Of a stretch of 14,749 nucleotides of DNA, positions 7,187 through 13,381 are shown piece after piece. Under the pieces are notes generated by a model. That model did no database searches. It had not been told where the DNA came from and saw nothing but the letters and a program-made list of their open reading frames with translations. The position numbers were made by a program, and so were the translations under genes. Numbering within the stretch: the stretch's first letter is position 1; each line of letters starts with the position of its first letter. The stretch is taken from contig PMLI01000556.1 in the NCBI GenBank assembly GCA_003158835.1, positions 1,845-16,593 of the forward strand, written 5' to 3'. This DNA is from Acidimicrobiaceae bacterium. GTDB taxonomy: Bacteria; Actinomycetota; Acidimicrobiia; Acidimicrobiales; Palsa-688.

Positions 7187-7240
7187 GATCTTCCCATTTT
7201 CGCAGACGGCGCGCCGCAGCCGGTGGTCCGGTGGCGCCGT

Positions 7241-7260
7241 CGCCTCCGGCCCGGGAGGCG
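7241..7260. terminator. Intergenic hairpin (attenuator or weak terminator)
   Basis: CGCCTCC (7241-7247) and GGAGGCG (7254-7260) form a perfect 7-bp GC stem with a 6-nt loop. It sits just after the stop of the membrane-protein gene (7271) and before the regulator start (7186). No T-run follows. It may lower read-through from the upstream genes into the two-component genes. Confidence 0.35.
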
Positions 7261-7270
7261 GGCGGAATAC

Positions 7271-7882
7271 TCAGCCCGCCAGGAAGTGCCCGACCCGCCC
7301 CACAACGAGCACGGCCAGCAAGGCGCCCAGTGCGAGGCTCACCGCAATGGCCCATTGGCGGGCACTTGCTCCTTCGACTTGCCTGCGAGTGCGCCGGTAG
7401 AAGTCCCTCGGAGCGAGCCGGGCCGTGTCCAGAAGGTGGCCCAGGACGTGGAGGGTCATTACCCCGAACCACAGCACGAAACTCGCTTTGTGGAGCAGGA
7501 GAAGGTCGCTTCGGAGCCCGGGCCCCACGAACAACAAGCCAATGCCGCTGGCGAAAAGGGAGACTGTCAACAAAACGACGAGCGGGCCGAGCAGCCGCAG
7601 CAGCGCCGGGGGTGGCCCCTTTCGCCGGTAGGCGGGGGAGCCGAGGTAGTAGCGAGTGAAGCGGTAACCGGTGCTGCCCATCTTCAACGCGATGGGCGGT
7701 ACCAGGAGCATGCCGATGAACACGTGAGGGGTAAGCAGTGCCCGGGCACGCAGGACGGTCACGCCTTCGGCCGCCAACAAGAAAAGCAAGACGGCGGCCG
7801 TAGTGCCTGTCAATCGGGCGTTGGCTTCGACGCCCCTCGAAGGACCGTCCGAGCGGGATCCCTTTCTAACCGGTTGTTGCAT
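7271..7882 (-). CDS. Multi-helix membrane protein, possible b-type cytochrome (b561-like)
   Basis: This 203-residue integral membrane protein has about five helices (roughly 27-45, 48-67, 95-119, 126-150 and 177-196). The histidines lie within or at the ends of helices: H53 (LLTPHVF), H131 (LLHKASF), and H145 and H149 (TLHVLGH). This pattern is what cytochrome b561 or DUF4405-like diheme proteins show, so heme binding is plausible but unproven, and I do not recognise a precise family. ATG at 7882 lies 17 bp inside the end of the propeller gene. AGGAGGG stands 13 nt upstream, a rather long spacing, so coupling to upstream translation is likely. The frame opens upstream to 7954, but that part is a shadow. 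Linked with the flavocytochrome and FMN protein, it could be another membrane electron carrier. The basic loops PAYRRKG and FYRRTRRQ suggest cytosolic faces. Confidence 0.72.
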   Translation of the reverse strand: MQQPVRKGSRSDGPSRGVEANARLTGTTAAVLLFLLAAEGVTVLRARALLTPHVFIGMLLVPPIALKMGSTGYRFTRYYLGSPAYRRKGPPPALLRLLGPLVVLLTVSLFASGIGLLFVGPGLRSDLLLLHKASFVLWFGVMTLHVLGHLLDTARLAPRDFYRRTRRQVEGASARQWAIAVSLALGALLAVLVVGRVGHFLAG

Positions 7883-9956
7883 GGGTTGGAGTGAGCCCTC
7901 CTGGCCCGAGGAGGTCGAAACCGTCTGGCGTGTTGAGAAGCCCGGGCGCGGCACCGGCCTCTCCGCTGACGCCGTACTGCCAGACCAGAGCCCCGGTAGA
8001 CGGGTCGATGGCGACCATGCGGTCGTTGTAATCGTCGTTCAACATCAACACTCCGGATGGCAGGAGCTCGGCCAGAGAGGGCCGGTTGAGCATCCCGGGG
8101 CCTGACGCCGGCTGGTACCGGTAGAGGATCTTGTCTTGCCGGTTGAACACGATGACCGCCCCCGGGTCTTCATAGTCGGCCACGAGGTAGGCGTCCGGGC
8201 CGATCTGCTGGGCATCCGAGGGGTAGCCGATAGGAAGTTGCACGTCCCACACCAGGCGCCCCTGCGGCGTGTACTCGTCGACCCAGGAACCATTGATCTC
8301 GGAGATCAGGAGGTCCCCATCCGCCAGCGGCGTGTCCCCATTGGGGGAACCGAGCTCGGTCGGGGGATTGTGCACGCACACCCCGACCGTGCCGATCTGG
8401 CTCAGGACCTGCTTTTGGGGGCTGACGACAAGGGCCCGGCAGTTCTTGGGGTCGGCCACCGTGATGTCGCCGTTTTTCAGCAGGTATGCATCGTCGGGGT
8501 TGTCCAGGTACCCGGGACCTGATCCAGGAGCGCGCCGGTGGCCGTAGGACCAGAGCACGTGCCCGGAGGGATAGGCTAGTTCGAGGATTGTCTCGTTTTG
8601 TTCTTGGTTCGAGATTATGGCCGTGCCGTGGCGGGCGAAGAACGCGTCGTCGGGGAAATAGAAGCCACCCGGCGGCGCCGGCGCCTTCGGGGACGGGTAG
8701 GTCCAGCTGACCTGGTCGGCGTCGTTCAGTAGCAAGAGGCGGTTGTTGCCCCGGTCGGCGATGAGGAGCTGTTCTCCGAAGAAGGCTGAACCGGCGCCTG
8801 GGCTCCCGGCCGCGCCGAACTTCGGGTTGGGCTCGAGCACCTGGACGGCAGCCGTCGGCGTACCCCCTGCCAGCTCTCCGCCCACGATCCAGGCTTTCCG
8901 GCCCAGCACCGCGACGGCCGCGTTACTCACCGGTACGGGTAGCGACCCGGCCCGCAGGAGCCGGTGGCGGGGCGCATCGTAGGCGTAGATGTCGGCCGTG
9001 GGCCGCAGCGATGAAGGCCCGGCTGCTGGTTCGCCACCAGCCAGGTATATCGTCCCACCGAGGTCCATGGCCACCGCGCCGGCCACCGCCTGAGGCAGTT
9101 CGCCGACAACCGAAGCGGTACGGGAAACGGGGTCGACGACCTGGACCGTGGGGACGGGCCGGCCCTGGCTGTTCTGGCCGCCGAAAACGTAGATCTTCCC
9201 GTCGAGTGCTGCCGCCGCCGGGTAGCGGACCGGCACTGGCAGGGCGGCCACCGGACTGAAGTGCAGGCCATCGGTCGTGCTCAGCACCTCGGCGTCCAGG
9301 GCCAGTCCGTCGTAGCCTCCGATGACGAAGGCAGTGGCCCCGATGGTCACGCCGGTGGCGTCGGCTCGGGCTGCTGGCAGCGCGCCCGACGCGAGGGCCT
9401 GAGCTCCCTCGACGAAGCGCTGGACAGTCGAGCTCGGTGCCACGGTACCTCCACCGAAGACCAGCACCTGACGCCCGAGGTTGACCCCGGCCGCGTCGTG
9501 CGCCGCCACGGCCAAGCTGCCCACCAGGTTGAGACGGCCATTGGAAGTACCGAGCGTGTAGATACCCGAGGCCGAATTGCCGGCGTCGTCGAGGCCCCCG
9601 GCAATGATCAGGGTGCTGGTGCCGGTGCCGTCTACGACGACCTCCCGGCTGATCGGTGCGGCCAACTGCCAGGGAAGTTCGCCCGCTTCGATGGCGGCCA
9701 TCCCGGTCCCGGCCGAGCCGGCCCCGGGTGACCCGACGGCCGGCGAGAGCGCCGGGTGTCCTGGCGTAGCGCCCGTGCCCGTGGCCTTCGCCGTACGTGC
9801 GGCCGGGCGTGGCCCGGCCGCACGTACGGTTGCCGGTTGCGACGACGTCATGGCGGCGGCGGTGAGCCCGGCGAGAGCGACGGCGACAAGACCGGCAAAG
9901 AGCCTCGTCTGGCGAGCTCTCCGGGAAAGGAAGGGCCGTTTGCGCCCGCCCGTCAC
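7866..9956 (-). CDS. Secreted two-propeller protein: kelch-like N-half, NHL/PQQ/ASST-like C-half
   Basis: This 696-residue exported protein has an Arg-rich N-terminus, a hydrophobic helix at about 18-36 (signal or anchor) and an Ala/Gly/Pro/Thr linker to about 90. Six kelch-type blades follow (about 105-380), marked by Gly pairs in LIIAGG, LVFGGG, FVIGGY, YVFGGQ, YLAGGE and WIVGGE. A second propeller (about 390-685) begins with LLIADRGNNRLLLLN and has repeated W-Y/V-hydrophobic strands (VSWTYP, VLWSYG, LVWDVQ, LVWQYG) as in NHL, PQQ-like or arylsulfotransferase propellers. Two Cys (in PKNCRAL and VGVCVHN) may form a disulfide. Catalytic residues cannot be assigned. GTG at 9956 is the only start that includes the helix; no clear ribosome binding site precedes it. 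The gene overlaps the membrane-protein gene by 17 bp. It also carries a perfect palindrome at residues 43-56, listed separately. A ligand-binding or enzyme role in the envelope is likely. Confidence 0.85.
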   Translation of the reverse strand: MTGGRKRPFLSRRARQTRLFAGLVAVALAGLTAAAMTSSQPATVRAAGPRPAARTAKATGTGATPGHPALSPAVGSPGAGSAGTGMAAIEAGELPWQLAAPISREVVVDGTGTSTLIIAGGLDDAGNSASGIYTLGTSNGRLNLVGSLAVAAHDAAGVNLGRQVLVFGGGTVAPSSTVQRFVEGAQALASGALPAARADATGVTIGATAFVIGGYDGLALDAEVLSTTDGLHFSPVAALPVPVRYPAAAALDGKIYVFGGQNSQGRPVPTVQVVDPVSRTASVVGELPQAVAGAVAMDLGGTIYLAGGEPAAGPSSLRPTADIYAYDAPRHRLLRAGSLPVPVSNAAVAVLGRKAWIVGGELAGGTPTAAVQVLEPNPKFGAAGSPGAGSAFFGEQLLIADRGNNRLLLLNDADQVSWTYPSPKAPAPPGGFYFPDDAFFARHGTAIISNQEQNETILELAYPSGHVLWSYGHRRAPGSGPGYLDNPDDAYLLKNGDITVADPKNCRALVVSPQKQVLSQIGTVGVCVHNPPTELGSPNGDTPLADGDLLISEINGSWVDEYTPQGRLVWDVQLPIGYPSDAQQIGPDAYLVADYEDPGAVIVFNRQDKILYRYQPASGPGMLNRPSLAELLPSGVLMLNDDYNDRMVAIDPSTGALVWQYGVSGEAGAAPGLLNTPDGFDLLGPGGLTPTHATTG
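9791..9829. repeat. Perfect 18-bp-arm palindrome inside the propeller gene
   Basis: The arm CCGTACGTGCGGCCGGGC (9791-9808) is exactly repeated in inverse complement at 9812-9829, with a 3-nt loop GTG. The hairpin lies in the linker just after the signal/anchor helix and encodes part of VRAAGPRPAARTAK. A 39-nt perfect stem-loop within coding DNA should be very stable in RNA and may slow translation or act as an attenuator. Confidence 0.95.
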
Positions 9957-10176
9957 CGTGCGACCGGAGGCTTGTCCGCGCTCATCGTTCCTATCGCGCC
10001 CGTCGGGGGAGGTGCGTCACGACTCCCTCGGGTTGGGAACAGCAGCCTGCCATGGTGATCATCCTGGCCTGCCCGCCTTACGCCAGCATGAACGAGCCCA
10101 GGCGGGCGGGTCGAACAGCGCTCGACGGGCTGGCCACGAGTCTTTGAACCTCGAGCCGCTGGGGCATGCTGTAGAG
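9957..10176. promoter_or_regulatory. Divergent promoter region (propeller gene / VIT gene)
   Basis: This 220-bp gap between divergent starts must hold promoters for both directions. I see no convincing -10/-35 pair. CCTTAC at 10076-10081 (GTAAGG on the minus strand) resembles half-sites upstream of the flavocytochrome and Rieske genes. GCCCGCC and GGCGGGC near 10070-10105 could form a short stem. A 31-codon ATG frame at 10052-10147 has no ribosome binding site. Confidence 0.4.
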
Positions 10177-10989
10177 GTGGGGCCGAGCCATCCCGAACAG
10201 ACCGCGAGTTCAGCACCACCCTCCCCTCGGGCACGGTCCCGGGCCGGTCCCCGGTCGGCGCTCAGGCGCCTGTTCCGGCCCGGCTCCGTACGGGGGGGTC
10301 GGCACCGTGACGTGCAGGGCAGCGCCGCCCGAGCGGCGGTCCTCGGTTCCGGTGATGGGCTGCTCACCAACATCTCGCTCGTTCTCGGGGTGGCCGGCGC
10401 CAGCACCAACGGCGGAGCCGTACGGATTGCGGGAGTGGCGGGAATGCTCGCAGGCGCTTTCTCGATGGCCGCGGGGGAGCTCGTGTCGGTGAAGGCCCAT
10501 GACGAACTGGTCCAGCACGAGATCGACGTCGAGCGAGCGGAGCTGGCCGATGACCCCGCCGGCGAACAGCGCGAGCTGGCCGCCATGTACCGGGCCCGCG
10601 GCGTGGCGGCGAAAGATGCCGACACGGTGGCTCGCATCCTCATGGCTACTCCCGAGGTCGCGTTGGACACCCATGTCCGGCTCGAGCTGGGTGTCGACCC
10701 TGACAGCGCCGGGTCGTCCCGGCAGGCCGCGGCGGTGTCGTTCTTCGGCTTCTCGCTCGGGGCCATACTCCCGTTGTTGCCGTGGTTCTTCATCGGCGGC
10801 CCGACCGCGGTCCTCATCTCGATCGTCATCGGAGCATCAGCCGCGGTGGCCCGCGGAGCCGCCATCGGCTTCTTCTCGGGCCAGGGCGTCTGGCGCACGG
10901 CGGCTCGGCAGTTGCTGGCCGCGACGATTGCCGCTTCGGTCACTTACGGCGTGGGCCACCTGCTCGGACCGGGCGCCAAAGGGGCGTGA
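10177..10989 (+). CDS. VIT1/CCC1-family Fe(2+)/Mn(2+) transporter
   Basis: This ~270-residue membrane protein belongs to the vacuolar iron transporter family, which moves ferrous iron or manganese out of the cytoplasm or into stores. Conserved features are HRDVQGSAARAAVLGSGDGL (43-61; Asp60 in TM1), TNISLVLGVAGA (64-75), FSMAAGELVSVKAHDE (95-110), a charged helical region rich in Glu that forms the metal-binding domain (about 110-170), and three C-terminal helices (about 185-262) with LPLLPWFF. The start is uncertain: GTG at 10177 keeps the conserved HRDV segment but adds an unusual basic, Pro-rich N-terminus. GTG at 10312 would cut into HRDV. An open frame continues upstream to 9577 only as a shadow of the propeller gene. 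It is divergent from the propeller gene and precedes the leader/Rieske genes by about 120 bp. A role in iron or manganese detoxification beside a redox cluster is plausible. Confidence 0.9.
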   Translation: MGPSHPEQTASSAPPSPRARSRAGPRSALRRLFRPGSVRGGRHRDVQGSAARAAVLGSGDGLLTNISLVLGVAGASTNGGAVRIAGVAGMLAGAFSMAAGELVSVKAHDELVQHEIDVERAELADDPAGEQRELAAMYRARGVAAKDADTVARILMATPEVALDTHVRLELGVDPDSAGSSRQAAAVSFFGFSLGAILPLLPWFFIGGPTAVLISIVIGASAAVARGAAIGFFSGQGVWRTAARQLLAATIAASVTYGVGHLLGPGAKGA

Positions 10990-11076
10990 GCTCGGCGCTG
11001 TAACAGACAGCCTTCCCGGCCCCACGCGGGCCCTCGGGGCCATCGGGTAGGAAAGGCCGGCCCGCTTCACGTAGCC

Positions 11077-11095
11077 GTAAGGTCCACGACCTAGC
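11077..11095. promoter_or_regulatory. GTAAGG-type motif upstream of the leader/Rieske genes
   Basis: GTAAGG (11077-11082), a 7-nt spacer and CCTAGC (11090-11095) resemble the GTAAGG-N6-CCTTAC inverted repeat at 5169-5186. It lies 18 bp before the leader ATG. It could be a shared operator, but the second half matches only partly and the hexamer also occurs by chance in coding DNA (for example 4204-4209). Confidence 0.2.
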
Positions 11096-11112
11096 CTCGG
11101 TCGAGGTAAGCC

Positions 11113-11169
11113 ATGCCGACGCAGACAGAAGAGCCCCCGACAGAAGAGCCCCAGACAGAAGAGCCGTGA
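11113..11169 (+). CDS. 18-residue repeat leader peptide, coupled to the DoxX-Rieske gene
   Basis: ATG at 11113 has a good ribosome binding site (GAGGT, 5-nt spacing) and opens the frame MPTQTEEPPTEEPQTEEP, stop TGA at 11167-11169. The peptide is three copies of (Q/P)TEEP and is highly acidic. The stop overlaps the GTG start of the next gene as GTGA. The next gene has only a weak ribosome binding site of its own (AGAAGAG), so ribosomes finishing the leader probably reinitiate there. The open frame is too short for a stable folded protein. It may be a translational-coupling or attenuating leader. Peptide production is inferred from the start signal and overlap; chance cannot be excluded. Confidence 0.5.
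   Translation: MPTQTEEPPTEEPQTEEP
11124..11165 (+). repeat. Three direct copies of a 12-bp unit at 15-bp period
   Basis: GACAGAAGAGCC occurs at 11124-11135, 11139-11150 and 11154-11165, identical in all three and exactly 15 bp apart. The period is a multiple of three, so each unit adds five codons to the leader peptide. The array is likely to vary in copy number by slippage, which would keep the frame. Confidence 0.97.
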
Positions 11170-12359
11170 ACGGGCCCTTCCCGGCCGGGGACCGGCGACC
11201 ATCAGTTCGCTCCCGCTTGGCGGGAGCTCTCGCTGCGCCCGGAGGGGCGCTGCTCCTTCTGCGCGCCTTTCTCGGGGTGACGTTCGTGTTCGCCGGGCTG
11301 CAAAAGCTCGCCAACCCGGACTTCTTGAGCACGACCGCTGCGGGCTCGTTCCGCCAGCAGCTCCGGGGCTCTATCATCACGAGCCCCCTGCACCATCTTC
11401 TCGACCCCGTGCTCCATGCGCCCGTCTTCTTTGCCGTTCTTATCGCCCTGGGGGAGATCGCGGTCGGCCTGGGAACGTTGCTGGGGCTTCTCGGACGTCT
11501 GGCCGCGACCGGGGGAGCCCTCCTCTCCCTGTCGTTCTTCCTCACCGTCAGCTTCAGGGACAGCCCGTACTACTACGGAGCGGACATCGTGTTCCTCTTT
11601 GCCTGGACACCGTTCGTGCTTGGAGGCTCCGGAGCCTGGTCGCTCGACGGCGTGTACGCGCGTCGCGCCGAGCGGGCGCGAGCAGCTCTGAGTGATGCCA
11701 CGCCTGGAGGCGAGCCGACCAAGCGACAATCGGCCGCGACCAAGCAGCGGGCGGCACAGATCGAACGGCGGATGTTCCTCCAAAAGACCATGGCGGCCGG
11801 CTTGGTTGGTTTCTCTGGGGCCACTCTGGGCGCATTGGTGAGCGCTATCGGGCGGTTCCTGCACACCGCGCCGCGATCGGGAACGGCCGGGCCTCTCGGC
11901 GCCGGAGGCACGCCGGCCACGAGCTCGGGTGGTACCGCAGCCTCGACGACGACAGCGACGACTGCGACGGTGGCGCCTGCGCCGACCGGTACCGGGACCA
12001 CAACGGTCCCGCCGGCGACGACGAGCGCTCCCACCGGGCCCGTCCCCAAGGGGACGCGGATCGGGTCTGCGGTCGATGTGCCCGTCGGTGGCGCGGCGAC
12101 CTTCACCGACCCGGCCCAGCAGGTCCCCGCCCTTGTCGTACAGACCCGCAAGGGCCAGTTCCGCGCCTTTTCGGCGGTCTGCCCACATGCAGGTTGTACC
12201 GTCCAGTTCGACGGGACAAACAACGTTTTCGCCTGCCCTTGCCATGGATCGCTGTTCAACGCCGCGACCGGAGCGGTACTACAAGGCCCGGCCCCTACCG
12301 GGCTTGCACCCATTCCGGTTGCCCTCGGACCGAACGGACAACTCTATGTGGATGGCTAA
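11166..12359 (+). CDS. DoxX-type membrane domain fused to Tat-anchored Rieske [2Fe-2S] domain
   Basis: This 397-residue protein has two parts. Residues 26-155 form a four-helix DoxX/DoxD-like domain (ALLLLRAFLGVTFVFAGLQK at 28-47, then RDSPYYYGAD and the last helix). DoxD is the small subunit of thiosulfate:quinone oxidoreductase, and DoxX proteins are linked to membrane redox. After a charged cytosolic loop, ERRMFLQKTMAAG (200-212) is a twin-arginine-like motif before a single helix (about 208-228). A Thr/Ala/Pro/Gly linker (about 235-297) follows. The Rieske domain has CPHAGC (339-344) and CPCHGS (357-362): Cys339, His341, Cys357 and His360 hold the cluster, and Cys344/Cys359 form the disulfide of high-potential types. 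The Rieske head should face outside and exchange electrons with quinol or another carrier. The GTG start overlaps the leader stop. The stop lies within the duplication at 12343-12384. Confidence 0.9.
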   Translation: MNGPFPAGDRRPSVRSRLAGALAAPGGALLLLRAFLGVTFVFAGLQKLANPDFLSTTAAGSFRQQLRGSIITSPLHHLLDPVLHAPVFFAVLIALGEIAVGLGTLLGLLGRLAATGGALLSLSFFLTVSFRDSPYYYGADIVFLFAWTPFVLGGSGAWSLDGVYARRAERARAALSDATPGGEPTKRQSAATKQRAAQIERRMFLQKTMAAGLVGFSGATLGALVSAIGRFLHTAPRSGTAGPLGAGGTPATSSGGTAASTTTATTATVAPAPTGTGTTTVPPATTSAPTGPVPKGTRIGSAVDVPVGGAATFTDPAQQVPALVVQTRKGQFRAFSAVCPHAGCTVQFDGTNNVFACPCHGSLFNAATGAVLQGPAPTGLAPIPVALGPNGQLYVDG

Positions 12360-12384
12360 ATGGTCTATGTGGATGGCTAAACGG
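12343..12384 (+). repeat. 21-bp tandem duplication across a stop/start junction
   Basis: TCTATGTGGATGGCTAAATGG (12343-12363) is repeated directly at 12364-12384 with one change (T to C at position 19). The first copy contains the Rieske-gene stop TAA (12357-12359) and candidate start codons ATG at 12346 and 12352. The second copy repeats both ATGs and gives the next protein a tandem N-terminus, MWMAKWS-MWMAKRS. Confidence 0.97.
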
Positions 12385-13347
12385 AGCATGCAGGGCGTGC
12401 GCCGGTGGCCCGTGGCGGCCCTGGTCGGCCTTGTCTCGTTCCCACCCGTGGCCGCGTACGCGGCGCCTGCGGTGCACCAGCGGGCCGGGAGCGTGGCACT
12501 GCCCTCGCCGAGACCCCTGGCCCCCTTCGCGGGGACCTCGTTGGCCGGCCAAGGGCTCTGGCATGCCACGGGCCGGCTCGTCGATGGTCGCCCGGTGGTT
12601 TACGAGACGACCCTCGAGCCTCCCCAAGATCCCGGTGTGGTGGCGGGCGTGGCTTGGATGGACGCCGGGCTCCTGCGACCGACGCTGTACTCCGGCAGTT
12701 TGAGCCCCGGTGGTTTCGGATGGAAGTACACCGCTCCTGTCCCCGCCTCCGCAGCGCGAACCCTGGTAGCGGCGTTCAATGGTGGTTTCCAGTTCCCCTC
12801 GACCGACGGTGGCTACTTTTCCGAAGGCAAGTTGGTCTTCCCCCTGCGCGTTGGGGCCGCATCACTCGTGATTTACAAAGACGGCTCTGCTATTGTCGGC
12901 GACTGGGGCCGCGACGCCACCATGGGACCAACCGTCGTCGCTGTCAGGCAAAACCTCAACCTCCTGGTGGACAATGGGCAGGCCGTCCCGGGCCTGAACC
13001 CCAACGACATCTGGACCTGGGGCCCGACATTGGGCGGGATCCCCAATGTCTGGCGTTCGGGGCTAGGGCAAACCGCCGACGGCGCGCTCATCTACGTGGC
13101 CGGGCCTTCGCTGACCGTCGTGGACCTCGCCTCTTTGCTGGTCCGGGCGGGCGCCGTCCGGGCGATGGAACTCGATATCAACCCGTATTGGACCGTATTT
13201 GCCACTTATGCGCCGTCGACGCCGGCCGGCCTGGCTGCCCCCCTGAACGGCGTCGACCTGATGCCCGACATGGTGGGGGGCCCAGACCGCTTTTTCGACC
13301 CGTCCTGGAACCGTGACTTCATCACGGTGTCAGCGCGTGTTGGCTGA
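12346..13347 (+). CDS. Secreted phosphodiester glycosidase-like protein (NAGPA domain family)
   Basis: This is an up-to-333-residue exported protein. The N-terminus contains the duplicated heptad MWMAKWS/MWMAKRS, then a basic-hydrophobic signal peptide (about 16-39) ending AAYA, where signal peptidase could cut. The mature part matches the phosphodiester glycosidase family (PF09992): AFNGGFQFPSTDGGYF contains the conserved NGGF, followed by VIYKDGSAIVGDWGRDATMG, NLNLLVDNGQ and the C-terminal AVRAMELDINPYW. Relatives remove sugars from phosphodiester linkages, for example on cell-surface glycans; the substrate here is unknown. The common LDGGGS motif is replaced by ELDINPYW, so classical activity is not assured. 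Starts at 12346, 12352, 12367, 12373 or 12388 are all in frame. No strong ribosome binding site is seen, so translation probably depends on the upstream Rieske gene, which it overlaps by 14 bp if 12346 is used. Confidence 0.82.
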   Translation: MWMAKWSMWMAKRSMQGVRRWPVAALVGLVSFPPVAAYAAPAVHQRAGSVALPSPRPLAPFAGTSLAGQGLWHATGRLVDGRPVVYETTLEPPQDPGVVAGVAWMDAGLLRPTLYSGSLSPGGFGWKYTAPVPASAARTLVAAFNGGFQFPSTDGGYFSEGKLVFPLRVGAASLVIYKDGSAIVGDWGRDATMGPTVVAVRQNLNLLVDNGQAVPGLNPNDIWTWGPTLGGIPNVWRSGLGQTADGALIYVAGPSLTVVDLASLLVRAGAVRAMELDINPYWTVFATYAPSTPAGLAAPLNGVDLMPDMVGGPDRFFDPSWNRDFITVSARVG

Positions 13348-13381
13348 AAGCTCAGGGTCGCGGCAGAGATGGCGGACGGGC

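Noticed and set aside
10052..10147. 31-codon ATG frame in the divergent region
   Set aside because: There is no ribosome binding site, no recognisable product and no overlap with the next gene.
9577..10176. Upstream extension of the VIT-family gene
   Set aside because: It is antisense to the start of the propeller gene and has no transporter homology.
11124..11165. Repeat array as a possible CRISPR
   Set aside because: Units are only 12 bp with 3-bp gaps and no unique spacers. The 15-bp period fits a coding repeat.
11113..11169. Leader as the true N-terminus of the Rieske protein through a -1 frameshift
   Set aside because: No slippery heptamer is visible, and the GTGA overlap explains the arrangement more simply. 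It could not be fully excluded.
11929..12345. Upstream extension of the phosphodiester glycosidase frame
   Set aside because: This part overlaps the Rieske domain coding region in another frame. The signal peptide begins after 12346.
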